A DNA stretch of 64,000 nucleotides, taken from Bathynomus jamesi (Eukaryota; Arthropoda; Malacostraca; Isopoda; Cirolanidae). The stretch spans positions 104,613 to 168,612 of the forward strand of contig JAJOZX010009098.1 in assembly GCA_023014485.1 (NCBI GenBank), read 5' to 3'. Shown piece by piece: positions 23,398 to 33,914 of this stretch (positions within the stretch are counted from its first letter, which is position 1; the number at the start of each line of letters is the position of its first letter). The position numbers and the translations under genes are program-made. Below the pieces are notes generated by a model, which saw only the letters and a program-made list of their open reading frames with translations, was not told the origin of the DNA and did no database searches.

Positions 23398-23797
23398 AGG
23401 TGTCTCAGAAGTCGCTCACCAAAGCTTTATTCAAATTTACGAGGTTTACGAGTCGAAATGGTTTATAAGTGGTTTAATTACAATATATGTTCGATAATGC
23501 TCGAATGATAAAATTGATCGCATGTACAGTTAATCAAAAAGCGATCTTAAAATAATTAAATTGAATGAAGCTACATTAGCCATCGGTGCGCGACTTCTGA
23601 GACACCATTGGCTAATGTAGTTTCATTCATTTAATTATTTTAAGATAGCTTTTTGACTAACTGTACATACTATTAATTTTATTATTTGAACATTATCGAA
23701 CATATATTGTAATTAAACATCACTTATCAACCATTTTGACTCGTAAACCTCGTAAATCTGAATAAAGACTATGGTGCGCGACTTCTGAGACACCCTG
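23398..23797. mobile_element. Mariner-like MITE, palindromic
   Basis: Starts AGGTGTCTCAGAAGTCGC and ends GCGACTTCTGAGACACCCTG between TA repeats. A third inverted end copy sits in the middle (23587-23606), and the segment around GTACAGTTAATCAAAAAGCG returns inverted in the right half, so the element is built of two overlapping hairpins. No coding. Confidence 0.85.
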
Positions 23798-23827
23798 TAT
23801 ATATATATATATATATATATAGATATA

Positions 23828-24620
23828 CAGGGTGTTTCATAACATGTGGGACGCATTTTCAGGATGGATTCAGGACCGGAAAACAATTAAAAAAGTTTAT
23901 ATAAACATGCCCGAAATAGCTTTGTTTCCGAATTACAACCCGTTATGTGTTCCAGCAAGTATCCGCCTTATCTTTAAAGGAAGTGCTCAAATGACCGCCT
24001 TGCGCTTGAATACGCGCCTCAACACGCCTCGTCATAGACTGCCTGACGTGTTCAAACCTTCCAGGTATTGCTCGGATTTTCTGGCATCCTTGTTCTACAC
24101 GTTGGCGAAGCATTTCAACTTTGCCAATGGGTGTCACGTAAACGATGGATTTCAGATGATCCCACAGGTAAAAATCGAATGGATTCAGCGGGGAGCGAGC
24201 AGGCCACGCAATGGGTCCTCCACGACCTATCCATTTATCAGGGAAATGGTCATCCAAATAGTCTCTGGCTACTCGACTAAAATGAGGCGAAGCGCAGTCA
24301 TGCATAAACCACATACGACGTCGGACACCAAGAGGAACTTCAGCTAGTAAATCGCTTAAATCATTCCTTAAAAAATTGGAATACGGAGGATAGAAAAGGA
24401 GGATCGCGAGCACACTGTTGAAGGAACCCAGTAAAAAAACCTCTCGTTGTGGGAAATCAGCTTCAGTAAGGCCTTGTACTCTCTGAATGTGATATAGGTA
24501 AAGCTGTTCTTCCCGTAAAATTCTCCACGCAGTTGTGTATCTTACGCTCCTCCAACTCAACAGCTCTGGCACTGTTTGCTCTACCACCATCTGAAATTCG
24601 CTTGTTGAATAATCCTGAGT
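23828..24620 (-). mobile_element. DD41D-type mariner fragment (one end lost)
   Basis: One terminus, CAGGGTGTTTCATAACATGT, is present next to TATA repeats. The opposite end is missing: homology stops near 24620 where the TTGCAAC repeat block begins. Confidence 0.75.
23945..24620 (-). pseudogene. DD41D mariner-like transposase, deleted
   Basis: N-terminal part retains a helix-turn-helix end (WRILREEQLYLYHIQRVQGL). After an internal deletion that removes the first catalytic aspartate comes FMHDCASPHFSRVARDYLDD and KWIGRGGPIAWPARSPLNPF followed by DFYLW. Spacing between the aspartates is 40 residues because the D of the usual SPDL motif is missing (SPLNPF), so even the remaining motif is damaged. 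The C-terminal end reaches MTRRVEARIQAQGGHL. Related to, but clearly a different subfamily from, the copies at 1318, 36253 and 38954. Confidence 0.8.
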
Positions 24621-24639
24621 AGTATGGCCGCAAAATGGG

Positions 24640-25010
24640 AAAGTGCAAAAATGTTGCAATGTTGATCAATGTTGCATGTGTTTTCCCAACAAAGGGCGAG
24701 GGGGAATGTTGCAAGGAGTTATGCAACAAAGGGGGATGAGTTATCCCCCAAGCTGCAATGAAGGGGGAGGGGGTCTTGCAACACGTCAATGCTTCAAAGG
24801 GGGAGGGAGCTTTGGGAGAGAAGGGAGGATGACCTCCTCCAAAGGCGTAACCTTAACCTAAGAGAGGGAGAAAAGGAGAAGGAGGAGGGTCTTTGGGGAA
24901 GAAGGTGGGATGTCCTCACCCCCCCAAAGGGAAACCTAACCTAAGTCTAATCTAAGAAGGAGAGTGGAGAGAGTTCTTTATTCCACCGGAGTCCGTCGCA
25001 TAATGAGAGT
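24640..25010 (+). repeat. Dispersed TTGCAAC/GGGGGAGGG repeat, copy 2
   Basis: Repeats of ATGTTGC and AAAGGGGGA words with AACCTAACCTAAG; parallels 51220-51700 in order and content (both are followed by an AGAGAGTTCTTTATTC stretch). Open frames here are low-complexity Gly/Arg-rich artefacts. Confidence 0.65.
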
Positions 25011-25019
25011 CCAGGGGCT

Positions 25020-25390
25020 CAGCATCTGTTATATAGAGGGTTGTGAGTTGCTAGATACCCATATTTATTTTAATTTTTACTTAGATGAGTTACCAGAGAG
25101 CACTATATATTTATTTATTTATATAAGGAGGTTACCAGATACCACCATTTATTTTAATTATTTATTTATAGATGAGTTACCAGTTACTGTTTTTAATTTA
25201 ATTATGTTCAGGTGTACCTTATTAGAGTGAGTTGACAGATTGCACCATTTATTTTAATTTTTTTTACATGCGTTGCCAAATAATGTTTTTTATTTTAATT
25301 ATGTTCAGGTGTACTCATTAGGGGGATTTTCCAGGCAGCACCATTTAATTTAATTACTTATTTATTAAAGGCAAGATCGACTTTCTCCTT
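25020..25390. repeat. Degenerate minisatellite (GAGTTACCAG...TTTATTTTAATT)
   Basis: Units of roughly 60-90 bp, each with a GAGTTACCAGA/GAGTTGACAGA core followed by CACCATTTATTTTAATT. The same unit recurs at 52120-52215 after the third TTGCAAC repeat copy, so the two modules travel together. Confidence 0.65.
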
Positions 25391-26660
25391 AAATTTGTTC
25401 AGCAAGAAAACTAATTATTCAAACGAATTCCAATATTAACAATAAAAGAAATACAATTAAACCGAATTAAATAAAACACCATTACATCATTCTGTTTATA
25501 TAGACGAATTATTGGGATCAATTTCACGAAATATATAGAAACTAAATATACAATCCTATACAAACGATGGAATATATATGATAAAAAAAATAAAAAATAA
25601 TAATAGTATAAGAAATACGAACGAGAAATATATATATAATAAAAAATAAAATAAAAAATAATATAAGAAATACCAAATGATGGAGTATAACCATCAATAT
25701 AACAGTACAAGAAAAAAATATTATATTAATTAATTAAATTAATTAATTAAATATATTGAAAATAAATATACATCAAAATACTTTATGTTCTCCTGCGCTT
25801 AACTAAAAGACTAAACTCGCACGTAATCGAGTCTACAGTCACATTACTGTTGCTTTGCACTACGCAGTAAATACGATTTAACATTATTTCACCGCTCAAG
25901 TTATAGGGATGCCTGTATTCGATGTGAATGGCCTTCATTTCGCTCAATACTATTTTGTGCCCACTTTACATTCGGTTGGTAAGTTATCTTTAAACGAGTA
26001 CAATCAAAATCACGCAAAAAGAGGTCTTCGTTAGCCACAACATCATTATTCAATACAAGTTTATAAACACCTTTCCAATCGAGGGTTTATTCTTACCGAT
26101 CCGAGCTTTTCATTCGTGAACTCATCTTCACATTGTATAGCGGCAGTTGAAATAATCTAAGTCGTAACGACATCTGTTCATTATATAAAGAAACAGTTCT
26201 TCAGGGTGAACGGTGTAGGTGAGCTCATTGCAGCTGTATAACTTTGTTTCCTCTTTTCAAGGGATCACCTGTAAATATCTCACAGAAAACAAATTTCTAC
26301 TACAGATTTTACTGTTGGGATGAATGAGTAGGAAAAGTGAACCGCGCATCCGATGTTTTAAGCGAGGCGACCGAGATGCATTTATTTCAAGAGCTATAAA
26401 ACTTCGCGAAATCAAAATTGATGCAAAGAAGAGGAACCACGAAAACAGACAAGCAAGCAAACAAGCAATGTCGAGTTATTTATTGGAGAAGAAGCACGAA
26501 GGCACGCAAGCAAGCAATCAATCTGAAAGTGAAACTTTTTACTTGTACAAAAGATTTTCAATCTTAATGTTTCCACTTCAATTACCCTTATTAAAATTTC
26601 TCTCAATTCTAATTAGTAATTTTTTAAACTTTTTATAAATTTAGGTTATTTATAATAATA
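25391..26660. other. No gene seen; AT-rich
   Basis: AT-rich, with a GAGGGTTTATTCT stretch at about 26082 that also occurs at 54745 and (reversed) 63325. A 104-codon open frame at 26324-26638 is rich in K/R/Q and shows no family motif; I do not call it a gene. Confidence 0.55.
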
Positions 26661-26668
26661 ATAATTAG

Positions 26669-28691
26669 TAGGCTTCGGATAAATATGCATTTACATATTT
26701 GCATATGCAAATGCATATTTTAGTATTTTTCTAAGATAAATGTATATTTTACCATATCTTCATGATAAATACATATTTTAACATTTTTGTCACCAAACAA
26801 ACATAAATCTTGTTCAAAGTGAAGTATATAGCTTACCTACATACTTCACTTTGGTTGGTTGGTTGGTTGACGTATATGATATTCCCGGCATCAAAGATCA
26901 CGCCACCAGCCAAGTTGTGATGTCATACATCAGACCACCATGAACTACCAATTGTTATGTGGCAAGTGACCGGCGACCATTTATTCATTTGCATTCTGCC
27001 CGTTGTACGTGCTGTACATACCACCGTGAATTACCGAAATGCCGACAGAAAAGCGAAGTAAATACAAAATTCTTCAAGCATTTGCGAAAGAATATGAAGC
27101 ATTCACTACTGATGGCCAAGTGTTGTTCTGTAAATACTGTGAAATTCCAATATCGGCGGATAAGAAATTCTAAGTAATACAACACCTTCAAACAGCTAAA
27201 CACGTCAGGTTGCAAAGTTCCAGTAATGCTAAGCAGAAGCAACAGTTGTTGTTTGCTTGTAAACCTGGTCCTAGTCGTTCACAGTTCAACGTCGATTTAT
27301 GCAATGCATTTATTTCAGCAGATATTCCCTTGGCAAAATTGAAAAACAAAAGCCTTAATGACTTCATAGAAAAATACACGGGAAAAGTAGTGCCAGACGA
27401 GTCCACGCTACGGAAAAATTATGTTCCGCAATTGTACAAGGAAACTCTTGAAAAAATAAGAAGCAAAGCTGGTAAAAATAAGATTTGGGTGTCCTTCGAC
27501 GAAACAACAGATGTGGAACAACGATGCGTGGTGAATTTTGTTTGGTGTTTTAGGAAAAAAAGAAGAAAAGGATAAAAGTTACTTACTGACAGTTGACGTA
27601 CTCCATAAGGTGAACTACTCGACTGTTGCTGCTTTCTTCAATAATTCGTTAAACAAGCTATGGTCATCTTCTAATATATTGTACAATAATGTTCTTTTAG
27701 TATGCACAGATGCTGCACCTTATATGTGCAAAGCTATGACTGGACTTCAGGTTTTGTACCCTAAAATGAGTCATGTAACGTGTGTAGTTCATGGTCTGCA
27801 TCGTGTGGCGGAATTGGTTTGTTCTAAGTACCCTGATGTAAATAATTTGATAGCAACCGTAAAGAAAGTATTCCTGAAAGTTCCATATCGAAATGCCAAA
27901 TTTTTTGAATTGGCTGAAAACGTAGCACTTCCTCCCTCACCTATAATCACCAAATAGGGAACCTGGATAGACGCAGCAGTGTACTACGCCAAAAACTTTG
28001 ACATCGTCAAAACCGTGATAGAAACATTCGATCCTGGGGAGGCTCAGAGCATTCAGGAGGCACAATCTCTACTGAAAGCAAATGGCATTCTAGAGAATTT
28101 GCTCTTCATATCTGCCAATTTCTCGTGTCTTTCCTCAACGATTTTAAAATTGGAAGAAAAGGGAATGTCTTTGAAGGGTAGTATCACGTTAGTTGAAGAA
28201 GTTGTTCGTGCACTGAAAGACAATGAATGCACAGATTTCATTAACAAGCTTAATAATGTGCTGTCTAAAAACGAAGGACATGGAAAGTTGAAGAAAATTA
28301 GCGAGATCCTTTCAGGAAAAACTTAAATTGACGGAACGCTGGAACCTCTTAATCTGTCGGATTTTCTAGCCTCGAAACATGCACCTATTGTTTCGTGTGA
28401 TGTGGAGCGAGTATTTTCTGAATATAAAAATCTCCTTGCTAATAATAGGCGCAAGTTTAACTTTGAACATTTACAGCAACATGTGGTAATTAAATGCAAT
28501 CACTGTTTGTAATTTTTGATAAATAAGTTTTATTCCAGTGTTTTAAATAAAGTAATTTCCTCTAAAATATTTTTATTTCCCAGTGATAGATATATTTGAT
28601 AGTACATATTTAAATGCATATTTTGAAGGTTTTAGGTGCATATTTGCATGCATATTTACTACTTTTTTAGTGCATATTTATCCGAAGCCTA
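26669..28691 (+). mobile_element. hAT transposon (CGGBP1-like) with perfect 8-bp TSD
   Basis: Ends TAGGCTTCGGATAAATATGC and its inverse, GCATATTTATCCGAAGCCTA, form a perfect 20-bp terminal inverted repeat. ATAATTAG flanks it at 26661-26668 and 28692-28699. Subterminal regions carry many TGCATATTT words at both ends. 2,023 bp, close to full length for a compact hAT. Confidence 0.95.
27039..28512 (+). pseudogene. hAT transposase, CGGBP1-like type, three to four lesions
   Basis: ATG at 27039. A BED-type finger (FCKYCEIPIS ... HLQTAKH) is cut by an in-frame stop at about 27171. Then FNVDLCNAFISADIPLAKLK, ESTLRKNYV, WVSFDETTDVEQRCVVNFV (first catalytic acid), a frameshift near 27550, LLVCTDAAPYMCKAM (second acid), HVTCVVHGLHRVAEL, a stop at 27955, and the C-terminal dimerisation region VSCDVERVFSEYKNLLANN after a stop at 28326. 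Only a few changes separate it from an open frame, so the insertion is relatively recent. CGGBP1 is a domesticated vertebrate relative of this hAT group (established knowledge); similarity here is judged by eye. Confidence 0.85.
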
Positions 28692-28699
28692 ATAATTAG

Positions 28700-28927
28700 T
28701 AAATAAATTACATTCATTTACTTTTGTCAATCCTTTCTATATAAAATGTTTTCAAAATCAACTTCCCTTTTAATTCCACAAAAATGTGTAACGATGTAAA
28801 AATCGAATCACTTTACACGCACGTGAATAGCCCGAGGCACTCCAAACCCATAGAGGTATCGGAATGCGGTTGCCCCCAATTTGTAACTGTGTGTGTGTGT
28901 GTGTGTATTAATCCTTTACATCGTTTC

Positions 28928-28966
<39 letters not shown>

Positions 28967-29221
28967 TATTGGGAAAACAAAGTATTAATTAATTTTGTAA
29001 TTCTCTTTTTATTCTAAGATACGAAAATTCATGTTTTCAGATAAAATTAATTCTCGATAAACTACGAACTGAGGACGGCACACACACACATACACACACA
29101 TCTGAAATGGTCAAAAGGGAATATTCAAGCTGACCTACATTGTGCGCGTAACTGATACACAGAGAAATTGAACAAACAGATGTAAAAAATGTATTGATTG
29201 TATATATATATATATATATAT
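28700..29221. repeat. Non-coding stretch with (GT)n, (TTA)n, (CA)n and (TA)n
   Basis: GT at about 28889-28906, TTA at about 28930-28970, CA at about 29080-29100, TA at about 29200-29222. I see no gene. Confidence 0.8.
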
Positions 29222-29850
29222 ATGGGAATGAACTCAGAATGGTCCCCTGAGTTTTTTATGATACACATAGACCGTGCATGGAACAAGGAACTCTTCTGGG
29301 ATAATTAAATCCAATATAGTCCGAATAAGTAATGGTAAATGACAAATACCATAGTTTTTCTTTTTCACGGTCTGTGTATATCATGAAAAACTCAGGGGAC
29401 CATTCTGAGTTCATTCCCATCTTGAAACGGACATGTTATGTGCCTTGAAAAGTGGACGCTCAATTCTGCCAGCTCAGGTTTAAGTTTTGGTTTTTGGCTA
29501 AAAATATAAGAGTTATCCCTTTTTCTTTGATGTATTCAATCTGACGTGAAGGCAGCGAGTCTTTTGCTTATATTGAGGTTCTAAATGTGGCAGGGCTAGG
29601 CTGCTTTAAACCCTAGATCCATGTCCCAAAGCTGGATCCTGTCTGCTTTGCAGATAGCTGGTGAGGGAAGCTATATTTATGGGACCTCTTTGGGAGTGAC
29701 CCGTTGCCCACGTCGGGCTAGCATCATGAAAAAGAAAAACTATGGTATTTGTCATTTACCATTACTTATTCGGACTATAGTGGATTTAATTATCCCAGAA
29801 GAGTTCCTTGTTCCATGCACGGTCTGTGTGTATTATATATATATTCCTCG
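29222..29850. mobile_element. Foldback repeat family G, copy 2 (rearranged)
   Basis: 29222-29421 is a closed inverted repeat: TGGGAATGAACTCAGAATGG at the left and its inverse at the right. A 200-bp unrelated segment follows, then 29632-29840, which is the inverse of 17240-17446 (shares CCCGTTGCCCACGTCGGGC and CCATTACTTATTCGGACTAT). Compared with copy 1, one hairpin arm has been separated from its centre. Confidence 0.65.
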
Positions 29851-29884
29851 TTTAAACTGTGTATTTCTTATATTATCATTTTTA

Positions 29885-29887
<3 letters not shown>

Positions 29888-29926
<39 letters not shown>
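29888..29926. repeat. (TA)n microsatellite
   Basis: About 40 bp TA run just outside the left arm of the first large inverted duplication. Confidence 0.95.
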
Positions 29927-29928
<2 letters not shown>

Positions 29929-30032
29929 TTCGTTCAACTTCTGTAGATCTCGTACTATTATTATAAGCAAGAGAATAGCGGGTGGAATGTTATGCAGATG
30001 ACTTGCACGTGTCTACTGTCCCCATGCATATC

Positions 30033-30214
30033 TAGGCTGACCATATTTCCTTGAGACAAAAACGGGACATTGGGATGGCTAAAAAGACACGGGGGTTATG
30101 TAATATTCTGTATTCATGAAAAAGTAAGTACATAAACATATTGAGCTTACAATTATTCTTCAGTGACAGAACCCATACAAAAACCCATACAAAACGGTAC
30201 GTATGGTCAGCCTA
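30033..30214. mobile_element. hAT MITE with 8-bp TSD and an empty site in the other arm
   Basis: TAGGCTGACCAT...ATGGTCAGCCTA, flanked by TGCATATC at 30025-30032 and 30215-30222. The matching point in the right arm (about 41385-41395) reads the undivided inverse GATATGCA, so the insertion happened after the duplication. Confidence 0.95.
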
Positions 30215-30240
30215 TGCATATCAAACTATAGGTTGACTTG

Positions 30241-30275
<35 letters not shown>

Positions 30276-30689
30276 GAGAAAATGAAACGTTATTTGAAAC
30301 ATGAATTATTTAATAATCATCGACAAGTAATTAAAGCATGGCATATATTCAAATACACATAATAAATAAAATAATCACATCTTTACGGTAGAACTTTTTT
30401 AAATGACTGTACTTTCAAATTCCTTATAAAGGAAGCAGAATTTATTAAATACCACCACGGAATACGAGTTCCAAAAAGCGTTTTTCAAACTAGAACCAAA
30501 TCTGAGAAAACATTTGTCGCTTAGCCATTTCTTCCTAGAAGGTCTTCAATTAACTTAATACCAAATTAGTACGAAAGAACTCTCGATAGTAATTACAAAA
30601 AACTGCAAAACCATCGCGATGTAAGAATGCATTCAGTAAAGTTTTCAGATAGTTACTATTTCTGTCACATGTATGTCTCTACTATTAGG

Positions 30690-31400
30690 AAAATACTCCT
30701 CTTATTGTAAATAATTGACTGATTTTAGTATGAAATGCAAATAGTGTAGAGGAACTGTTCACAACTTCTGAAAGTAGCCTCTTCCACGTTTCACAGATCT
30801 TATAGGTAGAGTAATTCCCACAGACACTAGTGCTAAACCGTTTCAAATTCAACTTCCAACCATTGTTGCGAGTTGAATTATCATTTAAACTAAACATGCT
30901 TCTAAAATCAGCATCGTTGAACCCGTGTATGAGCTTTAAAACTTCAATCTGTCGACCGCGCAGCCTCCGAGTTTCCAACGAAAACAAATTCAGGGTGTGA
31001 AGCGTCGATTGTGTCCCATATGCCTAACGGAAGGGATTAACTTTTTGGCCTCACCTGGACTCGCTCCAGCCTGTTAACCTCTTTCCTGAGGGTGGGGGAT
31101 CAGAACTGCACAGCATACTCTAGGTGCGGCCGAACCAGGGAATTGTACAGAGAGAGCACAATCTCCTTGTTTCCGAAATCGAAATTGCCTCCTGATATAA
31201 CTCAACAGCTTCTGGACTTCCTTTTTCACCTCTAGGTACTGTTTGGTAAACTTAAGGTCGCCGCTAATTAGCACACGTAAGTCCTTTTCCAAATCAGTGG
31301 CCTCGATATTACTCCCCAACATGGAGCAGTCCGACTTGGGATTGGCGTAGCCAATGTGCATGACCTTGCATTTACCCAAGTTAAATGGCATTTGTTCCAA
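30690..31400 (-). pseudogene. CR1-like LINE ORF2 C-terminal third (left arm)
   Basis: Minus strand, in order: MPFNLGKCKVMHIGYANP, LEKDLRVLISGDLKFTKQ, then a broken thumb and, after frameshifts around 31000-31080, LFSLETRRLRGRQIEVLKLI, SMFSLNDNSTRNNGWKLNLK and YKICETWKRLLSEVVNSSST. These are the standard 3' motifs of CR1-group reverse transcriptases. The inverted partner is at 40216-40915. Confidence 0.85.
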
Positions 31401-31476
31401 AATTGCAATTAATTTATTGTTTTATTTATGAAGTTTCGGAATATTACTCGGTATAAATACTTGCGGCACGCGAGCG

Positions 31477-31501
31477 CGCGCGCGCGCACACACACACACA
31501 A
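31477..31501. repeat. (GC)n(CA)n microsatellite
   Basis: GCGCGC then CACACA; the partner in the right arm (39946-40010) is longer and rearranged. Confidence 0.9.
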
Positions 31502-31559
31502 TGTTGCAAAAACACAGGGGTGTTTTGTTCGATGATTTTCTTTTGTGTATACTATAGAA

Positions 31560-31800
31560 AATGCGATGATTCCTCATTTCACGAAGGTCAAGCTTGTCGC
31601 CCATCCTCTCGAGTTGGCCTGGTGAAGTAATGAGTTGGTTTCTTGTACTCTCCACCTCACATAGCCAGGTAACCCTGGCTCATCGGGGGTTGTTCTTAGC
31701 CAGGCGTCTAATAGTTGTATTACTTTGGGTAAGAAACAACTTGCGGTGTATCTTGCTCCCGATGAATCATGCACTAGGACCGATAATAACTGGAGTGTCT
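31560..31800 (-). pseudogene. LINE C-terminal fragment (left arm)
   Basis: Minus strand: FLPKVIQLLDAWLRTTPDEP, GYVRWRVQETNSLLHQA. The same C-terminus appears at 33755-33910, 35460-35625 and 39640-39880; in the 35 kb copy it ends the CR1-like ORF2, which identifies it. Confidence 0.75.
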
Positions 31801-32058
31801 GCAATACAAACTAACGAAAATTGCAATCAATTGAATATGGATTTGGATGTTCTTTTGACTAAACTAATACAGAGCAGTGCTGCTTTCACTGGTGATGAAC
31901 CACGCACGAAAGCTTCGTTGGTACTTTGTCCCATATTTGTTTTGCAGTGCTCGTGCGAGCTACTCGTACCCTGAAATGGGCGTATGGGTGAAATGGTGCT
32001 GTCTGTAAAAAGATGCTTAACTTTTCATAATTCCACTTAAACTATGAGTGTATCGATG

Positions 32059-32062
<4 letters not shown>

Positions 32063-32135
<73 letters not shown>

Positions 32136-32221
32136 TGTATTAGCAATGTTTTTTGACCCGTATCTCGAGATTAAGTCAAAGATAGAAGAAAATTTTCACG
32201 ATTTTTCAAAAACCATATTCC

Positions 32222-32270
<49 letters not shown>
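32063..32270. repeat. (TA)n and (CA)n microsatellites
   Basis: About 72 bp TA (32063-32135) and about 44 bp CA (32225-32270). The right arm has a mariner foldback element inserted at the matching TA run. Confidence 0.95.
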
Positions 32271-32273
<3 letters not shown>

Positions 32274-33082
32274 TCCGGGTGCGAGTAGCTCGTAGAACTA
32301 TTACTAAATACATAAGACACCCTCTAAGTTTTCCCGCTCTGATGTGAATGTCATACTTCGCCTCCTTCCTCGAAGAACGTCCTCAGTGACACGTTTAGAT
32401 CTCATCATGTTAGTACTGACGTCGCAGCAAACCGCAATGGCCTGATGTCATTCATTTAACTTTATTTCAACATCAATTTCCTCGACCGTTATTATAATAT
32501 TTAAGTAATTATTGAAGTACACATTTATAACATTTCAAGTTTCATTCATTCTGCGAACATACATTCAACTTGCATTCAAGCAATTGTAATTTTTTGTCAC
32601 ACTTAAATATCATAACCTCTATGAAACTTTCTTCTTTTGTTTTGTTAAATATATGAAAACCCAACGAATCCTTTTATCACTTTCGTTATTGACAATCAAT
32701 TGACGTGATCTGAAAAGACCTGATGACTTCGAGCGAAGCTATCATTAACTTAACATTATTATAATACAAAGTTAACACCACAGATTTAAGGAAATGAAGA
32801 ATTTATCTAGTCGGAGCGAGAATTAGAAATTGAAAAATGTTTTTATCTACAAAACCCAGTAGTTGGAACTAATCAAGTTTTTTCACTATTAAATTATTTA
32901 CAGATTTCGATCGAAACACGTGTTACCGCTACACAGGGTAGAAAGACTATATATATATATTGTACAGTATATGTATTAACATTAGAGTCAAACTTGAAAT
33001 TTATCCTAATATGAAAAAAAGTAGATCGTACAAGAAAATCTGACTTGATTACAAAGTTCGATTTAAATGGCAAAAAAGGTGC

Positions 33083-33755
33083 TAGGACAACTGCCCCCCG
33101 GACAACCGCCCCCCGGACTATTGCCCCCCGACAACCGCCCCCGGACAACTGCCCCCGTAGGACAATCGCCCCCCGGATTATTGCCCCCCATAAGTAAATA
33201 AAAATTAAATAGGAATTAAATTTATTAATATTTATAAAAACAAACCTAACCTAACCTAACCTAACCAAACCTAACCTAACCTAACCTAACCTAACCTAGC
33301 CTAACCTAACCTAACCACCAACTATGACTTTCAAAACGACCTTTCAATAAGTATTGCCAACTGTTTAAATATAATTAATTAATCCATAGTATATATGAAA
33401 TACAATAAGTCTTGCCAACTGTTTAAATAAAATTAAGTAGCTAAACTTCATAATTTTATTATAAATAAGTAAGCAATAATTGGAAAAAATTTTGTTAAAT
33501 ATTGCTAACTTTTTAAATATAATTTTTTTTCAGGCTACAAGCAAAATTAAGCAACAATTGGCAATAATTGTTGTAAATATTGTTTTAGCTTGCCATTTTT
33601 TAAACGTAAATTTAATTTCTATTCAATTTTTATTTACTTATGGGGGGCAATAATCCGGGGGGATTGTCCTACGGGGCAATTGTCCGGGGGGCGGTTGTCG
33701 GGGGCAATTGTCCGGGGGGCGGTTGTCCAGGGGGCAGTTGTCCGGACACCCTGGC
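33083..33755. mobile_element. Foldback element C: GGACAACTGCCCCCC arms, telomere-like loop
   Basis: Left arm (33083-33190) repeats GGACAAC(T/C)GCCCCCC words; right arm (33640-33752) is its inverse, starting from ATTTACTTATGGGGGGCAAT. The loop contains 75 bp of CCTAA repeats (33243-33317) and AT-rich sequence with repeated TAAATA(T)AATTAA words. End sequences are GGTGCTAGGACAAC and, inverted, GGTGTCCGGACAAC. No target duplication is visible; the left side abuts the inner end of inverted duplication 1. Confidence 0.8.
33243..33317. repeat. (CCTAA)n arthropod telomere-type repeat, interstitial
   Basis: About 14 near-perfect CCTAA units with two single-base variants (CCAAA, CCTAG). TTAGG is the canonical insect and crustacean telomere unit. 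It lies in the loop of a foldback element, not at a chromosome end in this window. Confidence 0.9.
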
Positions 33756-33910
33756 TTGGTGGAGGAGCGAGTTGCTTTCTTGCGCTCTCCACCATACATA
33801 GCCAGGTACAACCGGCTCATCTAGTACCGTTCTGAGCCATGAATCCAGCCTTCTCTTGAAGACTTCAACTTTGACCCCTGTAACGTTTCTGAGCCCCTTT
33901 GGAAGCAATC
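33755..33910 (-). pseudogene. LINE C-terminal fragment, minus strand
   Basis: Minus strand: GVKVEVFKRRLDSWLRT and GYVWWRAQESNSLLHQA. Directly followed on the plus strand by a second copy of the same LINE family, in opposite orientation. Confidence 0.75.
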
Positions 33911-33914
33911 AGAT

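Larger units (their letters stand above)
29971..33077 (+). repeat. Large inverted duplication 1, left arm
   Basis: Pairs with 37562-41453 in reverse complement. Anchors: GCGGGTGGAATGTTATGCAG (about 29980 and inverted about 41430), GGCATATATTCAAATACACA, a shared LINE 3' half, GGGTGCGAGTAGCTCG (about 32279; inverted about 38350), and ACAAAGTTCGATTTAA at the inner edge. Divergence looks like roughly 5%, plus indels. It holds a MITE absent from the right arm. Confidence 0.9.

Noticed and set aside
26324..26638. 104-codon Lys/Arg/Gln-rich open frame
   Set aside because: No recognisable domain and no codon or splice support; AT-rich context makes chance likely.
28888..28970. CRISPR-like spaced repeats
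   Set aside because: These and other arrays are simple microsatellites or minisatellites without unique spacers; genome is eukaryotic.
33243..33317. Chromosome end or telomere
   Set aside because: The tract is short and has tens of kilobases of sequence on both sides; it is interstitial.
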